Assembly: GCA_945862935.1 (NCBI GenBank)
Contig: CAMBBO010000002.1
Coordinates: forward strand, 1-50,729
Length of the DNA: 50,729 nucleotides
Reading direction: 5' to 3'
Source: Pseudorhodoplanes sinuspersici
GTDB taxonomy: Bacteria > Pseudomonadota > Alphaproteobacteria > Rhizobiales > Xanthobacteraceae
Shown piece after piece: positions 9,128 to 17,556 of the stretch. How positions within the stretch are numbered: position 1 is the first letter of the stretch; every line of letters begins with the position of its first letter. The position numbers were made by a program, and so were the translations under genes. The notes below the pieces were generated by a model, which worked only from the letters and a program-made list of their open reading frames with translations, was not told the DNA's origin and made no database searches.

Positions 9128-9769
9128 TCAAAACTGACGTTTCTTGGCTTTGTTTGCTGCAATCTTCTTCTGCAAATCGGACTGAAATTCACGGCGCTGT
9201 TTGGCAATCTCGTAAAGTACGATCCCGGAGGACGTACCCAAGTTCAAACTTTCGATAATTCCGTACATAGGAATGTTGATGCAGAACTCGCTTCTTTCGA
9301 TCGCAGTCCTGCTAATTCCAACACCTTCATTTCCAAACCAAACCGCTAATTTCCTGTATTTCGTATAATCATGTTCGTGCAGCACGACGTTGGTGCAGTT
9401 CTTGATGTGCGGTGACGTGACGGCGGAAACAAAACCGTTCTTCGTCAGATGATCCATGCAGAGATCAGTTGATTCGAAAGTTTTTACAAAACTCCACTTG
9501 ATTGCGGAGGCGGATACTGCACTCAGCTTTCGTTTGGTGCGCATGTCCTCCCACGTTTCAGGCAGGCTCTTGCGCTTGGTAACGATATAGGCTTTTTCGA
9601 CCCCGAGAGCATTCACGTTGCGAATGATTGTGCCGATGTTTCTTTCGTCATCAGGGTTTTCGATGACTGCAATCAGGTTTTTGCATCGGAAAGCCTTGAT
9701 CCTGTTGGCTCGCGCACGAAGCGTTGATTTAGACCTAATTTTGGGGCTTTCGCCGGGACCCTGTTTCAT
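9128..9769 (-). CDS. SpoU/TrmH-family RNA 2'-O-methyltransferase, probably acquired
   Basis: 213 residues. The three SPOUT motifs are present: ENPDDERNIGTIIRNVNALG near residue 37, WFGNEGVGIS near 143, and IPMYGIIESLNLGTSSGIVL near 166, which forms the knotted SAM site. There are no extra N-terminal rRNA-binding domains, but both ends are rich in Lys/Arg. The gene is visibly poorer in G+C than its neighbours and uses A/T-ending codons (Asn, Lys, Ile) freely, which suggests transfer. Its start lies about 110 bp from the 3' end of the tRNA-Ala gene. The target RNA is unknown. The stop codon lies 80 bp from the MFS start. Confidence 0.88.
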   Translation of the reverse strand: MKQGPGESPKIRSKSTLRARANRIKAFRCKNLIAVIENPDDERNIGTIIRNVNALGVEKAYIVTKRKSLPETWEDMRTKRKLSAVSASAIKWSFVKTFESTDLCMDHLTKNGFVSAVTSPHIKNCTNVVLHEHDYTKYRKLAVWFGNEGVGISRTAIERSEFCINIPMYGIIESLNLGTSSGIVLYEIAKQRREFQSDLQKKIAANKAKKRQF

Positions 9770-9848
9770 GCCGATGCCGTATTCGAGCGCTCATTCGAAG
9801 GTCGGCGTTGCCCTGCGGGCCGTGCCGGGCAGGCTTTACTTTCGACTT

Positions 9849-9865
9849 GCGTGGCGGTGCCACGC
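9849..9865 (-). terminator. Hairpin downstream of tRNA-Ala
   Basis: A perfect 7-bp stem (GCGTGGC / GCCACGC) with a 3-nt loop lies 15 bp beyond the tRNA 3' end. No T-run follows on the minus strand, so it is more likely a 3'-processing boundary or a weak terminator. Confidence 0.35.
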
Positions 9866-9879
9866 GAAGCGGCGAAGGT

Positions 9880-9955
<76 letters not shown>

Positions 9956-10134
9956 GGCCGATCCGATCGGCACCGTTCAGGCACCTTTCGATTTCAGCGA
10001 GAGCGGCCATTTACGGCTGAGGGGGTGGGCTGTCAAGGCGAGCGTCGCACGGCGCGCCGGGCCGCTTGTTCCGCTTCGGGTGAACCGTTACATGTGGCGC
10101 GCTGCGGACAAGGCCTGCGCAATCGGGGAGAGAC

Positions 10135-10443
10135 ATGAACGGGTTGATCGTCGATATCCTTTGGTTCATTTCCTACCTGCTGACGCTCTATGTCTGGATT
10201 CTCATTGCGTCGGCCATATTGAGCTGGCTGATCGCCTTCAATGTCGTGAATCCCTACAATCAGGTCGTCCGCACCATCGGAGAATTGCTCTACCGCATCA
10301 CCGAGCCGGTGCTGCGCCCAATCCGCAATCTCCTGCCCAATCTCGGCGGCATCGACATCTCGCCGGTCATCGTCATCCTCATCATCTTCTTCATTCAGTC
10401 GGTCGTTATTCCGAACATCGCCCGCGCCTTCGTCGCGGCCTGA
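10135..10443 (+). CDS. yggT: YggT family integral membrane protein
   Basis: 102 residues with two long hydrophobic helices (DILWFISYLLTLYVWILIAS and SPVIVILIIFFIQSVVIPNI) and the family motif ITEPVLRPIRNLLPNLGGID between them. A Shine-Dalgarno-like GGGGAGAG precedes the ATG. YggT proteins are inner-membrane proteins linked to osmotic homeostasis and cell-division or photosystem assembly in other lineages; the exact role is uncertain. The adjacent DUF167 gene reproduces the common yggT-yggU pairing. Confidence 0.93.
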   Translation: MNGLIVDILWFISYLLTLYVWILIASAILSWLIAFNVVNPYNQVVRTIGELLYRITEPVLRPIRNLLPNLGGIDISPVIVILIIFFIQSVVIPNIARAFVAA

Positions 10444-10453
10444 CGCCGCTGCG

Positions 10454-10786
10454 ATGGGCGATGGCCCCAGCGGTATTCCCTGGGTCGCGGACGCGTCCGG
10501 CCTATTGCTGACAATCCGGCTCACGCCGAAAGGTGGCCGTGATGCCATCGACGGGATTGCGATATTGTCCGACGGGCAACCGGTCTTGAAAATCCGCGTG
10601 CGCGCCGCACCAAGCGAAGGCGAGGCGAATGCAGCGCTGATTGGCCTGCTCGCCAGAACACTTCGCGTGCCCGCAGGGCAGGTGGGCGTCGTGTCCGGTG
10701 CCGCAGCGCGGCTCAAGCGCGTGCGGATTGCCGGGGATGGACTATCGCTCGCGAAAGCGATGGAGAAAATTGCGCCATCCGGCTAA
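10454..10786 (+). CDS. yggU: DUF167 / YggU family protein
   Basis: 110 residues starting 10 bp after yggT. The core LTIRLTPKGGRDAIDG ... LKIRVRAAPSEGEANAALIGLLARTL is the DUF167 signature, including the conserved AAPxEGxAN. The family is a small alpha/beta cytoplasmic domain of unknown function. It lies 31 bp upstream of folD, so the three genes are probably one transcript. Confidence 0.92.
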   Translation: MGDGPSGIPWVADASGLLLTIRLTPKGGRDAIDGIAILSDGQPVLKIRVRAAPSEGEANAALIGLLARTLRVPAGQVGVVSGAAARLKRVRIAGDGLSLAKAMEKIAPSG

Positions 10787-10817
10787 TGGTGCCGGGAACG
10801 ACGAAAGAATTTTCTGA

Positions 10818-11699
10818 ATGACTGCGACCATCATCGACGGGAAAGCTGCTGCCGCCGAACTTGGCGATGCAATCGCTGTCGAAACCTTGCGGCTGCGTGA
10901 GAAGGGCATCGAGCCGGGCCTAGCCGTGGTGCTGGTCGGCGATAATCCCGCGAGTGAAATTTACGTTCGCAGCAAGACCGCCAAAACCGCTGCGCTCGGC
11001 ATGCATTCGGTGCTGCACAAGATGCCGGGCGAAACGGCGCAGACGGATTTGCTGTCGCTGATCGATCGCCTGAACGCCGATCCCGCGATCCACGGCATTC
11101 TCGTTCAGCTTCCGCTGCCGCCGCAGATCGATTCCGACACAATCATCGCGGCAATCGCGCCTGCGAAGGATGTCGACGGTTTCCATCCCCTCACCGCAGG
11201 CCGCCTTGCCGCAGGTCTGCCGGGCCTGAAGCCTTGCACCCCGCTCGCCTGCATTATTCTTGCAAAGCGTATTCACAAAAAGCTCGATGGGCTTGAAGCG
11301 GTGGTTATTGGACGCTCCAACATCGTCGGTAAGCCGGTGGCGCAATTGCTGCTTGCCGAAAACGCGACGGTCACGATCACGCATTCGAAGACGCGCGATT
11401 TGCCGGCGGTCTGCCGCCGCGCGGATATTCTCATTGCGGCCATCGGCAAGGCAGAATTTGTGCGCGCAGACTGGATCAAACCCGGTGCGACCGTGATCGA
11501 TGTCGGTATCAATCGCGTGCTTGCTGATGGCGGCAAGACGCGCGTGGTTGGCGACGTCGCCTATGAGGAAGCACGCGCAGTCGCGGGTGCGATCACACCT
11601 GTGCCCGGTGGGGTCGGCCCGATGACGATTGCCTGCCTGATGTTGAATACGCTGCGCGCGGCCTGTGACATTGCCGGACTGCCGCAGCCGAAAATTTGA
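10818..11699 (+). CDS. folD: Bifunctional methylenetetrahydrofolate dehydrogenase/cyclohydrolase FolD
   Basis: 293 residues. Diagnostic segments are [16 protein letters not shown] (catalytic Tyr and Lys), [18 protein letters not shown] and the NADP-binding loop [16 protein letters not shown], then GGVGPMT near the C-terminus. It interconverts 5,10-methylene-, 5,10-methenyl- and 10-formyl-tetrahydrofolate in the cytoplasm. All active-site residues appear intact and the length is typical. Confidence 0.97.
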   Translation: MTATIIDGKAAAAELGDAIAVETLRLREKGIEPGLAVVLVGDNPASEIYVRSKTAKTAALGMHSVLHKMPGETAQTDLLSLIDRLNADPAIHGILVQLPLPPQIDSDTIIAAIAPAKDVDGFHPLTAGRLAAGLPGLKPCTPLACIILAKRIHKKLDGLEAVVIGRSNIVGKPVAQLLLAENATVTITHSKTRDLPAVCRRADILIAAIGKAEFVRADWIKPGATVIDVGINRVLADGGKTRVVGDVAYEEARAVAGAITPVPGGVGPMTIACLMLNTLRAACDIAGLPQPKI

Positions 11700-11742
11700 A
11701 CTCGCCCGCATGACTACGACACTCATGGGTGGAGCAAAACGA

Positions 11743-12321
11743 GTGAAAGCATTTGTGCTTGCGGCCTTTGCCACGGCGGCCTTCGCGGCTTCCGCGCATG
11801 CGATCGAGCACGTCTACACGACGGTCGATCTGAAAGCCTGCAAGCATACGGCTGGAAAAGCCGAGGAATATTACGGCGTCTGGATTTGTCCCGGCCATGC
11901 CGGAATTTCCGTTCGTATTTCCGGCGGCGATCAGCGCGTTTTCGTCAGTTACGGTCCGAAGGCCAAGGGCGAACTTGCCAACCGCGAGACGCTGCTCTCG
12001 TTCAACGGCGAAGGCAGCACCATCGAATGGCGGATCGCGCCGGAGACCAAAAAACCTTTCGCTGCGATCATGCGCTGGTCCACCACGGTGACCGCCGACA
12101 ATGGCGCCATCACGCGCGGGCAGGTTCTGGTGGTCACGCGGCTAGGTCTCGGCGGCGTCTGTCACGTCGCCTATGTCGACGGACGCGCCAATCCGGATGC
12201 CAATGAACTCGCCCGGAAGGCTGCCGATGAACGCGCCCCTAAATTCAAATGCGGCGTAGATGCGCCGGATTCGGTCGGGCAAACCGGACCGGGTTATTCA
12301 CCGCGCTGGCTGATGCACTAG
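11743..12321 (+). CDS. Secreted protein of unknown function
   Basis: 192 residues if started at the GTG at 11743, which has GGAG 8 bp upstream and gives a compact signal peptide ([20 protein letters not shown]). In-frame ATGs at 11725 and 11710 lack such a site but cannot be excluded. The mature part is beta-rich with Cys residues at KACKH, WICPG, GVCHV and FKCGV, probably forming periplasmic disulfides. No enzyme motif was recognised. It follows folD by about 40 bp. Confidence 0.75.
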   Translation: MKAFVLAAFATAAFAASAHAIEHVYTTVDLKACKHTAGKAEEYYGVWICPGHAGISVRISGGDQRVFVSYGPKAKGELANRETLLSFNGEGSTIEWRIAPETKKPFAAIMRWSTTVTADNGAITRGQVLVVTRLGLGGVCHVAYVDGRANPDANELARKAADERAPKFKCGVDAPDSVGQTGPGYSPRWLMH

Positions 12322-12354
12322 CGCCAAACGCTTAAAATTATTTCGAACGGAAAA

Positions 12355-12864
12355 TTACGCCTGCCAGGCGTAGGCGACCTTGTCGAGCACGCGTGTGCCA
12401 AATCGCTCCGAGGAGCGAGCGACCGCGCGGCCGCCGAGAGCCTTGTAGAACTCGAGCGCCGGCTCGTTGTCGGAAAGTGCCCAGACCACCAGCGACTTCA
12501 TTCCGCTCTGCACCAGATCGCGGCGAGCAGCAGAGAACAGGCGGCGGCCGAAGCCCAGCCCCTGAAATTCCGGCTTCAGGTAGATTTCGTAGACTTCGCC
12601 GTCATAAAACAGGCTGCGCGCGCGGTTGCGCCCGTAATTGGCATAGCCCGCGATGTGGTCGCCAAACTGCATCAATGCGATACGGCTGCCCTTGCGGATG
12701 GCGGAATCCCACCAATCCGGCCCACGGCGGCTAATCAGCTTATCCAGCTCGGTTCCGGGAATGATCCCCTGATAGGCGGCGCGCCACGCCGAGTCGTGCG
12801 TTTCGGCGACTGCCTCGGCGTCTTCCAGCTTTGCGCGCCGAATCTCTATGAGGACCGTGCTCAT
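12355..12864 (-). CDS. GNAT family N-acetyltransferase
   Basis: 169 residues from ATG 12864; 14 residues upstream in frame look non-coding. The N-terminus IEIRRAKLEDAEAVAETHDSAWRAAYQGII is a typical GNAT beta1-alpha1, and EIYLKPEFQGLGFGRRLFSAA is motif A with the acetyl-CoA pyrophosphate loop (Q-x-x-G-x-G). ALEFYKALGG is motif B. The similarity is to small-molecule or peptide acetyltransferases of the RimI/PhnO type. The substrate is unknown. It is convergent with the secreted protein gene. Confidence 0.88.
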   Translation of the reverse strand: MSTVLIEIRRAKLEDAEAVAETHDSAWRAAYQGIIPGTELDKLISRRGPDWWDSAIRKGSRIALMQFGDHIAGYANYGRNRARSLFYDGEVYEIYLKPEFQGLGFGRRLFSAARRDLVQSGMKSLVVWALSDNEPALEFYKALGGRAVARSSERFGTRVLDKVAYAWQA

Positions 12865-12921
12865 GCTGGCATATGAGCAAGGGCTGAGTCGCTCATCAAG
12901 CCCCACGATTCATGTTCGGGT

Positions 12922-13875
12922 ATGGGTGTGGATTTCTTGCACAGGAAAGCGAACTTGAGCACAGGTCGCCGGGCCGCCTCGGGTGTGAGGCGCGGGCCGG
13001 TAGCGCGATGGCCGTTATTCGTTTTTCCTATCGTAGTGGCTATGTTGATTGGTGCGACAACATTGCGCGCACAGCCTGTTCCGGGTCCGCAAGGAGCGCC
13101 GGATGGCGCATTTCGTAGCCAGCTTTTTCTTGTGCCCGCGCAAAACAAGCTGACGCAAATGCGAACAATTCTATTCCGGCCGCCGGGAGCGGGGCCGTTT
13201 CCGCTTGCCATCATCAATCATGGCTCGTTTGAAAGCGCGGAACTGCGCGCCCAATTCCCGCAGCCGCGTTACGATGACGCGGTGCAATTTTTTTTACGCC
13301 GTGGCTACGCGGTCGCGTTGCCGCAGCGTCCCGGTCACGGCGAAACCGGCGGACCGTATCTGGAAAGCGCCGGCCCCTGCGACAAATCCGATTTTCGAAA
13401 AGCCGGATTGGCGACCGCCGACAGCATTATTGCGGCTATCGGCTATTTCACCGGCCAACCATTTGTAAAACGCACGGGCGTTGTGGTGGTTGGGTATTCC
13501 GCGGGCGGCTGGGGAGCGCTGGCGCTCGCAAGCCGTCACCTGCGCGAGGTAAGCGCGGTGATAGCGTTTGCTCCGGTTCGCGGCGGACGGATCAATGATC
13601 GCCCGAACAACAATTGCGCGCCCGATCGTTTGGTCGATTCCGCCCGCGCATTCGGCGACAGGGCAAGCGTTCCGGTGCTCGCGGTCGTTGCGGACAACGA
13701 CACTTTCATCAGCGCGGATCTGGCTCAAAAAATTGCGGTTGCATTCCGTATGGGCGGAGGCAAGCTTGATTTGCGTGTGTTGCCGTCATTCGGCCGCGAA
13801 GGCCATGCGCTGTTCGAGCGCGGCGCTGACGTGTGGACGCCGGTGGTGGATCAGTTTTTGAAGAGCGTCCGGTAG
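12922..13875 (+). CDS. Exported alpha/beta hydrolase (dienelactone hydrolase-like)
   Basis: 317 residues from ATG 12922; the true start may be further in, because the hydrophobic export signal (WPLFVFPIVVAMLIGATTLRA) only begins near residue 30. The catalytic triad is visible: nucleophile elbow GYSAGG, Asp in VADNDTF, and His in GREGHALF. An oxyanion-hole strand IINHGSFE precedes them. The set resembles secreted prolyl-oligopeptidase/dienelactone hydrolase relatives. The substrate is unknown. A strong hairpin at 13880-13903 separates it from convergent typA. Confidence 0.8.
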   Translation: MGVDFLHRKANLSTGRRAASGVRRGPVARWPLFVFPIVVAMLIGATTLRAQPVPGPQGAPDGAFRSQLFLVPAQNKLTQMRTILFRPPGAGPFPLAIINHGSFESAELRAQFPQPRYDDAVQFFLRRGYAVALPQRPGHGETGGPYLESAGPCDKSDFRKAGLATADSIIAAIGYFTGQPFVKRTGVVVVGYSAGGWGALALASRHLREVSAVIAFAPVRGGRINDRPNNNCAPDRLVDSARAFGDRASVPVLAVVADNDTFISADLAQKIAVAFRMGGGKLDLRVLPSFGREGHALFERGADVWTPVVDQFLKSVR

Positions 13876-13879
13876 GCGG

Positions 13880-13903
13880 CCCGGACGCCGCGCAGCGTCC
13901 GGG
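13880..13903. terminator. Bidirectional hairpin between the hydrolase gene and typA
   Basis: Perfect 9-bp GC-rich arms CCCGGACGC and GCGTCCGGG with a 6-nt loop fill the 43-bp gap between two convergent genes. Neither side has a T-run, so termination efficiency is uncertain. Confidence 0.55.
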
Positions 13904-13918
13904 ACATGGACGTAGAAC

Positions 13919-15745
13919 CTACGCCACTTCGGCTTCCTTGCGCCGGTCTTCACGCTTTCGGTCGTTCTCGTCGAGGAAAGTCTTACGCAGGCGAATGGAC
14001 TTCGGCGTCACCTCGACCAGTTCGTCGTCCTGAATGTAGGCGAGTGCCTTTTCCAGCGTCATCTTGATCGGCGGCGTAAGCCGTACCGCCTCATCCTTCG
14101 ACGTGGTGCGGATATTGGTGAGCTGCTTGCCTTTGAGCACGTTGACGACGAGATCATTGTCGCGCGTGTGCTCGCCGACAATCATGCCGTTGTAAACTTT
14201 CCAGCCCGGTTCGATCATCATCGGTCCGCGGTCTTCCAGATTCCACAACGCGTAAGCGACGGCATCGCCCTTTTCATTGGAAATGAGAACGCCGTTACGG
14301 CGGCCCTGGATCGCGCCCTTGTGCGAGGCATATCCGTGGAACAGGCGGTTCATGATCGCAGTGCCGCGCGTGTCGGTGAGCAATTCGCCCTGATAGCCGA
14401 TCAGGCCGCGTGTCGGCGCGTGGAACACCATGCGCACGCGCCCGCCGCCGGATGGCTTCAATTCCGTCATTTCGCCTTTGCGCTCGGACATCTTCTGGAC
14501 CACGACGCCGGAATGCTCCTCGTCGACGTCAATCACGACTTCCTCGATCGGCTCTTCCAGTTCGCCGGCGTCGTTGTTGCGCAGAAGCACCTTGGGACGC
14601 GACACCGACAATTCGAAGCCTTCGCGCCGCATGGTCTCGATCAGGATGCCAAGTTGCAATTCACCTCGCCCTGCCACTTCCATCGCGTCCTTGTCGTCGC
14701 TTTCCCTGACGCGCAAGGCGACGTTGCCTTCGGCTTCGCGCAGCAGGCGGTCGCGGATCATGCGGCCGGTGACTTTCGTGCCTTCCGTTCCCGCGAGCGG
14801 AGAATCGTTGACGCGGAATGTCATCGCAAGCGTCGGCGGGTCGATTGGCTGCGCCGGCATCGGCGCGTCAACCGCAGGATCGCAGATCGTCATAGCGACG
14901 GTCGCATTCGGCAATCCGGCCAGCGCAACAATATCGCCAGCCTCTGCTTCTTCGAGCGGAACGCGCTCAAGGCCACGGAACGCGAGAACCTTGGTGATGC
15001 GGCCGGTCTCGATCAGCTTTCCTTCGCGGTCGAGAACCTTGACGGCCTGGTTCGGCTTCACGCTGCCCGACGTGATGCGGCCAGTGATAATGCGGCCAAG
15101 AAAGTTATTGGCTTCGATGATGGTGCCTAGAAGCTTGAACGGACCCTGCTCGACAACGGGGGGCTGCACATGGCGCAGAACCAGATCGAACAGCGGCTTC
15201 ATCCCCTGGTCCTGCGGACCATCGAGCTTCTCCGCCATCCAGCCTTGCTTGGCCGAACCGTAGAGGATCGGGAAGTCGAGCTGCTCGTCGGTCGCATCGA
15301 GTGCTGCGAACAAGTCGAACACTTCGTTGATGACTTCGACGGCGCGCGCGTCCGGGCGGTCGACCTTGTTGATAACAACGATTGGCTTCAGTCCCATGCG
15401 CAGCGCCTTGGACACCACGAACTTCGTCTGCGGCAACGGACCTTCGGCGGCGTCGACCAGCACCAATGCGCCATCGACCATGTTCAGAATACGCTCGACC
15501 TCACCGCCGAAATCGGCGTGGCCCGGCGTATCGACGATGTTAATGCGCGTGCCTTCCCACTCGACCGACGCGGCCTTGGCGAGAATGGTGATGCCGCGCT
15601 CACGTTCGAGATCGTTGGAGTCCATTGCGCGCTCAACCTGACGCTGGTTGTCGCGATAGGTTCCCGATTGCTGCAGCAGCCGGTCGACGAGGGTGGTCTT
15701 GCCGTGGTCGACGTGCGCGATGATCGCGATGTTGCGAAGCTTCAT
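13919..15745 (-). CDS. typA: Ribosome-associated GTPase TypA/BipA
   Basis: 608 residues, the family's usual length. The translational GTPase motifs are intact: AHVDHGKTTL (G1), RGITI (G2), DTPGHADFGGE (G3) and VINKVD (G4). EF-G-like domains III and V and the BipA-specific C-terminal domain follow (GPMMIEPGWKVYNGMIVGEH, KSIRLRKTFL). It acts on the 70S ribosome and supports 50S assembly and stress or cold growth. A structured leader lies just upstream of its AGGA ribosome-binding site. Confidence 0.97.
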   Translation of the reverse strand: MKLRNIAIIAHVDHGKTTLVDRLLQQSGTYRDNQRQVERAMDSNDLERERGITILAKAASVEWEGTRINIVDTPGHADFGGEVERILNMVDGALVLVDAAEGPLPQTKFVVSKALRMGLKPIVVINKVDRPDARAVEVINEVFDLFAALDATDEQLDFPILYGSAKQGWMAEKLDGPQDQGMKPLFDLVLRHVQPPVVEQGPFKLLGTIIEANNFLGRIITGRITSGSVKPNQAVKVLDREGKLIETGRITKVLAFRGLERVPLEEAEAGDIVALAGLPNATVAMTICDPAVDAPMPAQPIDPPTLAMTFRVNDSPLAGTEGTKVTGRMIRDRLLREAEGNVALRVRESDDKDAMEVAGRGELQLGILIETMRREGFELSVSRPKVLLRNNDAGELEEPIEEVVIDVDEEHSGVVVQKMSERKGEMTELKPSGGGRVRMVFHAPTRGLIGYQGELLTDTRGTAIMNRLFHGYASHKGAIQGRRNGVLISNEKGDAVAYALWNLEDRGPMMIEPGWKVYNGMIVGEHTRDNDLVVNVLKGKQLTNIRTTSKDEAVRLTPPIKMTLEKALAYIQDDELVEVTPKSIRLRKTFLDENDRKREDRRKEAEVA

Positions 15746-15768
15746 GTTTATGGTCCTGAAAAGCGCGA

Positions 15769-15803
15769 CGCGGGCCCCATGGCATTCAAATGCCCGGCCC
15801 GCG
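15769..15803 (-). promoter_or_regulatory. Two-tier hairpin in the typA mRNA leader
   Basis: The outer arms CGCGGGCC / GGCCCGCG (8 bp) and inner arms GGCATT / AATGCC (6 bp) surround a 2-nt loop, with a 4-nt/1-nt internal bulge. On the typA strand the hairpin is followed by CGCTTTTC and then the AGGA ribosome-binding site. It could act as an attenuator or as protection of the message; the role is inferred from structure only. Confidence 0.5.
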
Positions 15804-15964
15804 ACACATTCGGCGCGGAATATAGCGATGATTTGTCCGGTGGCAATCGCGGCTTACAATTCGGGCTTTGACGGGCCTAGGGGCGCGGTATCGTCGGGCC
15901 GACCATAATCCTGCCGTCGGGGTCCGGGACCATGGTTTGAGCGCGTAACCAGCATGGAGTTGTC

Positions 15965-17554
15965 ATGCGGAGCCCCGTTGAGGTCATTAACCGACGAAAT
16001 ATTCTCTGCGTGTTCCCGGCCTATACCCCGGCCTTTGGAACCTTCGCCCACGCCTTCCCGCTGCTCTACCGGGTCAAGGCGTTTATGCCCCCGCAGGGGC
16101 TTTTGATGATCGCGGCCTATCTGCCTGAAAATTGGCCGGTCCGATTCATCGACGAGAACATGACCTCTACGACTAAAGACGACTTCGCCTGGGCCGATGT
16201 GGTGATGGTCTCCGGCATGCACGTTCAGGCGCCGCAGATTCGCGACATCCATGCCCGCGCCCGCGATGCCGGAAAGCCGGTCGTGCTCGGCGGGCCATCC
16301 GTCTCCGGCGCGCCGGAGATGTACCCGGACATCGACTATCTGCACATCGGCGAGGCGGGTGACGCGACCGACGCGCTGATCGCGCATCTCGACAAGACAA
16401 TTTCAATCCCGCAAATGCAGATGCGCTTCGTGACCAAGGAGCGCCTGCCGCTCAGTGACTTTCCAATTCCCGCCTACGGGCAGATTCCGCTCGGTCAATA
16501 TCTCATCGGCTCAATCCAGTTCTCGTCCGGCTGCCCGTACCAGTGCGAGTTCTGCGACATCCCGGCGCTCTATGGACGCCAGCCGCGCCTGAAGACGCCG
16601 CAGCAGGTTCTTGCCGAACTCGATGAAATGCTGGCGCAGCCCGCCCATCCGCACACGATCTACTTTGTCGACGACAACTTCATCGGCAACAAGAAAGCCG
16701 CGCGCGAAATGCTGCCGTATCTGATCGAGTGGCAGAAGAAGCACAATTATCCGATCAACTTTGCTTGCGAAGCGACGCTTAATCTCGCCAAGCAGCCGGA
16801 GACATTGAAGTTGATGCGCGAGGCGGCTTTTCTCAACGTGTTCGTCGGTATCGAGTCGCCCGATGCGTCCGCGCTCGCAGGCATGCGGAAGGACCAGAAT
16901 AATTCCCTGCCGATGATGGAGGCGATCGCGACCTTCAACAGCTACGGCATGGAGATCACGTCCGGCATCATCGTCGGTCTCGACAGCGACACCGAGCGCT
17001 CCGCGCAAGCGTTGATCGATTTCATCGACCTGGCGAAAATCCCGGTTCTCACGATCAATCTTCTGCAGGCTTTGCCGAAGACGCCGCTTTATGATCGCCT
17101 GTCGCGCGACGGGCGCATCACCGACGATCCGAAACTGGAATCGAATGTGCGCTTCCTGCGTCCTTATGACGAAGTGCTTGCTGCATGGCGGCGCTGCATC
17201 GCGCACGCCTATTCACCGGAAAATCTGTACGCGCGCTTCCGCCACCAATGCGACGTGACGTATGGCAACCGGCTGCCCATTCCGGCCAAGGGACAACTCA
17301 AATTTGCAAACCTGCGTCAAGGCGCGGTGCTTGCGTGGAATTTGCTTACGAAGGTGGGCTGGAAATCCGATTACCGCAGCGAATTCTGGAAGGCTGTGCG
17401 CTACGCCATCAAGCGCGGGCAGGTGGATGCGGCCTTTGGAATGGGCTTTGTTTCACACCACTTGATCCAGTTCACGCGGGAGGCATTGCGCGGCGAGCAG
17501 AATGCATCGTTCTACTCGACCCATGAGCGCGGCGGTGACCGCGCGGCAGCTTGA
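15965..17554 (+). CDS. B12-binding-domain radical SAM protein (DUF4070 / HpnP-like family)
   Basis: 529 residues from ATG 15965, with GGAG 5 bp upstream. Residues 12-145 form a Rossmann-like cobalamin-binding domain (VLGGPSVSG, YLHIGEAGDATD). The radical SAM cluster motif is CPYQCEFC at 190-197 in the setting FSSGCPYQCEFCDIPALYGR. A GIESPD barrel strand follows, then a C-terminal DUF4070-like region (TINLLQALPKTPLYDRL). The family includes hopanoid methylase HpnP and other cobalamin-dependent methylases. Alpha-proteobacterial genomes carry several paralogues, so the exact substrate is not assigned. The gene is monocistronic and divergent from typA. Confidence 0.85.
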   Translation: MRSPVEVINRRNILCVFPAYTPAFGTFAHAFPLLYRVKAFMPPQGLLMIAAYLPENWPVRFIDENMTSTTKDDFAWADVVMVSGMHVQAPQIRDIHARARDAGKPVVLGGPSVSGAPEMYPDIDYLHIGEAGDATDALIAHLDKTISIPQMQMRFVTKERLPLSDFPIPAYGQIPLGQYLIGSIQFSSGCPYQCEFCDIPALYGRQPRLKTPQQVLAELDEMLAQPAHPHTIYFVDDNFIGNKKAAREMLPYLIEWQKKHNYPINFACEATLNLAKQPETLKLMREAAFLNVFVGIESPDASALAGMRKDQNNSLPMMEAIATFNSYGMEITSGIIVGLDSDTERSAQALIDFIDLAKIPVLTINLLQALPKTPLYDRLSRDGRITDDPKLESNVRFLRPYDEVLAAWRRCIAHAYSPENLYARFRHQCDVTYGNRLPIPAKGQLKFANLRQGAVLAWNLLTKVGWKSDYRSEFWKAVRYAIKRGQVDAAFGMGFVSHHLIQFTREALRGEQNASFYSTHERGGDRAAA

Positions 17555-17556
17555 TC

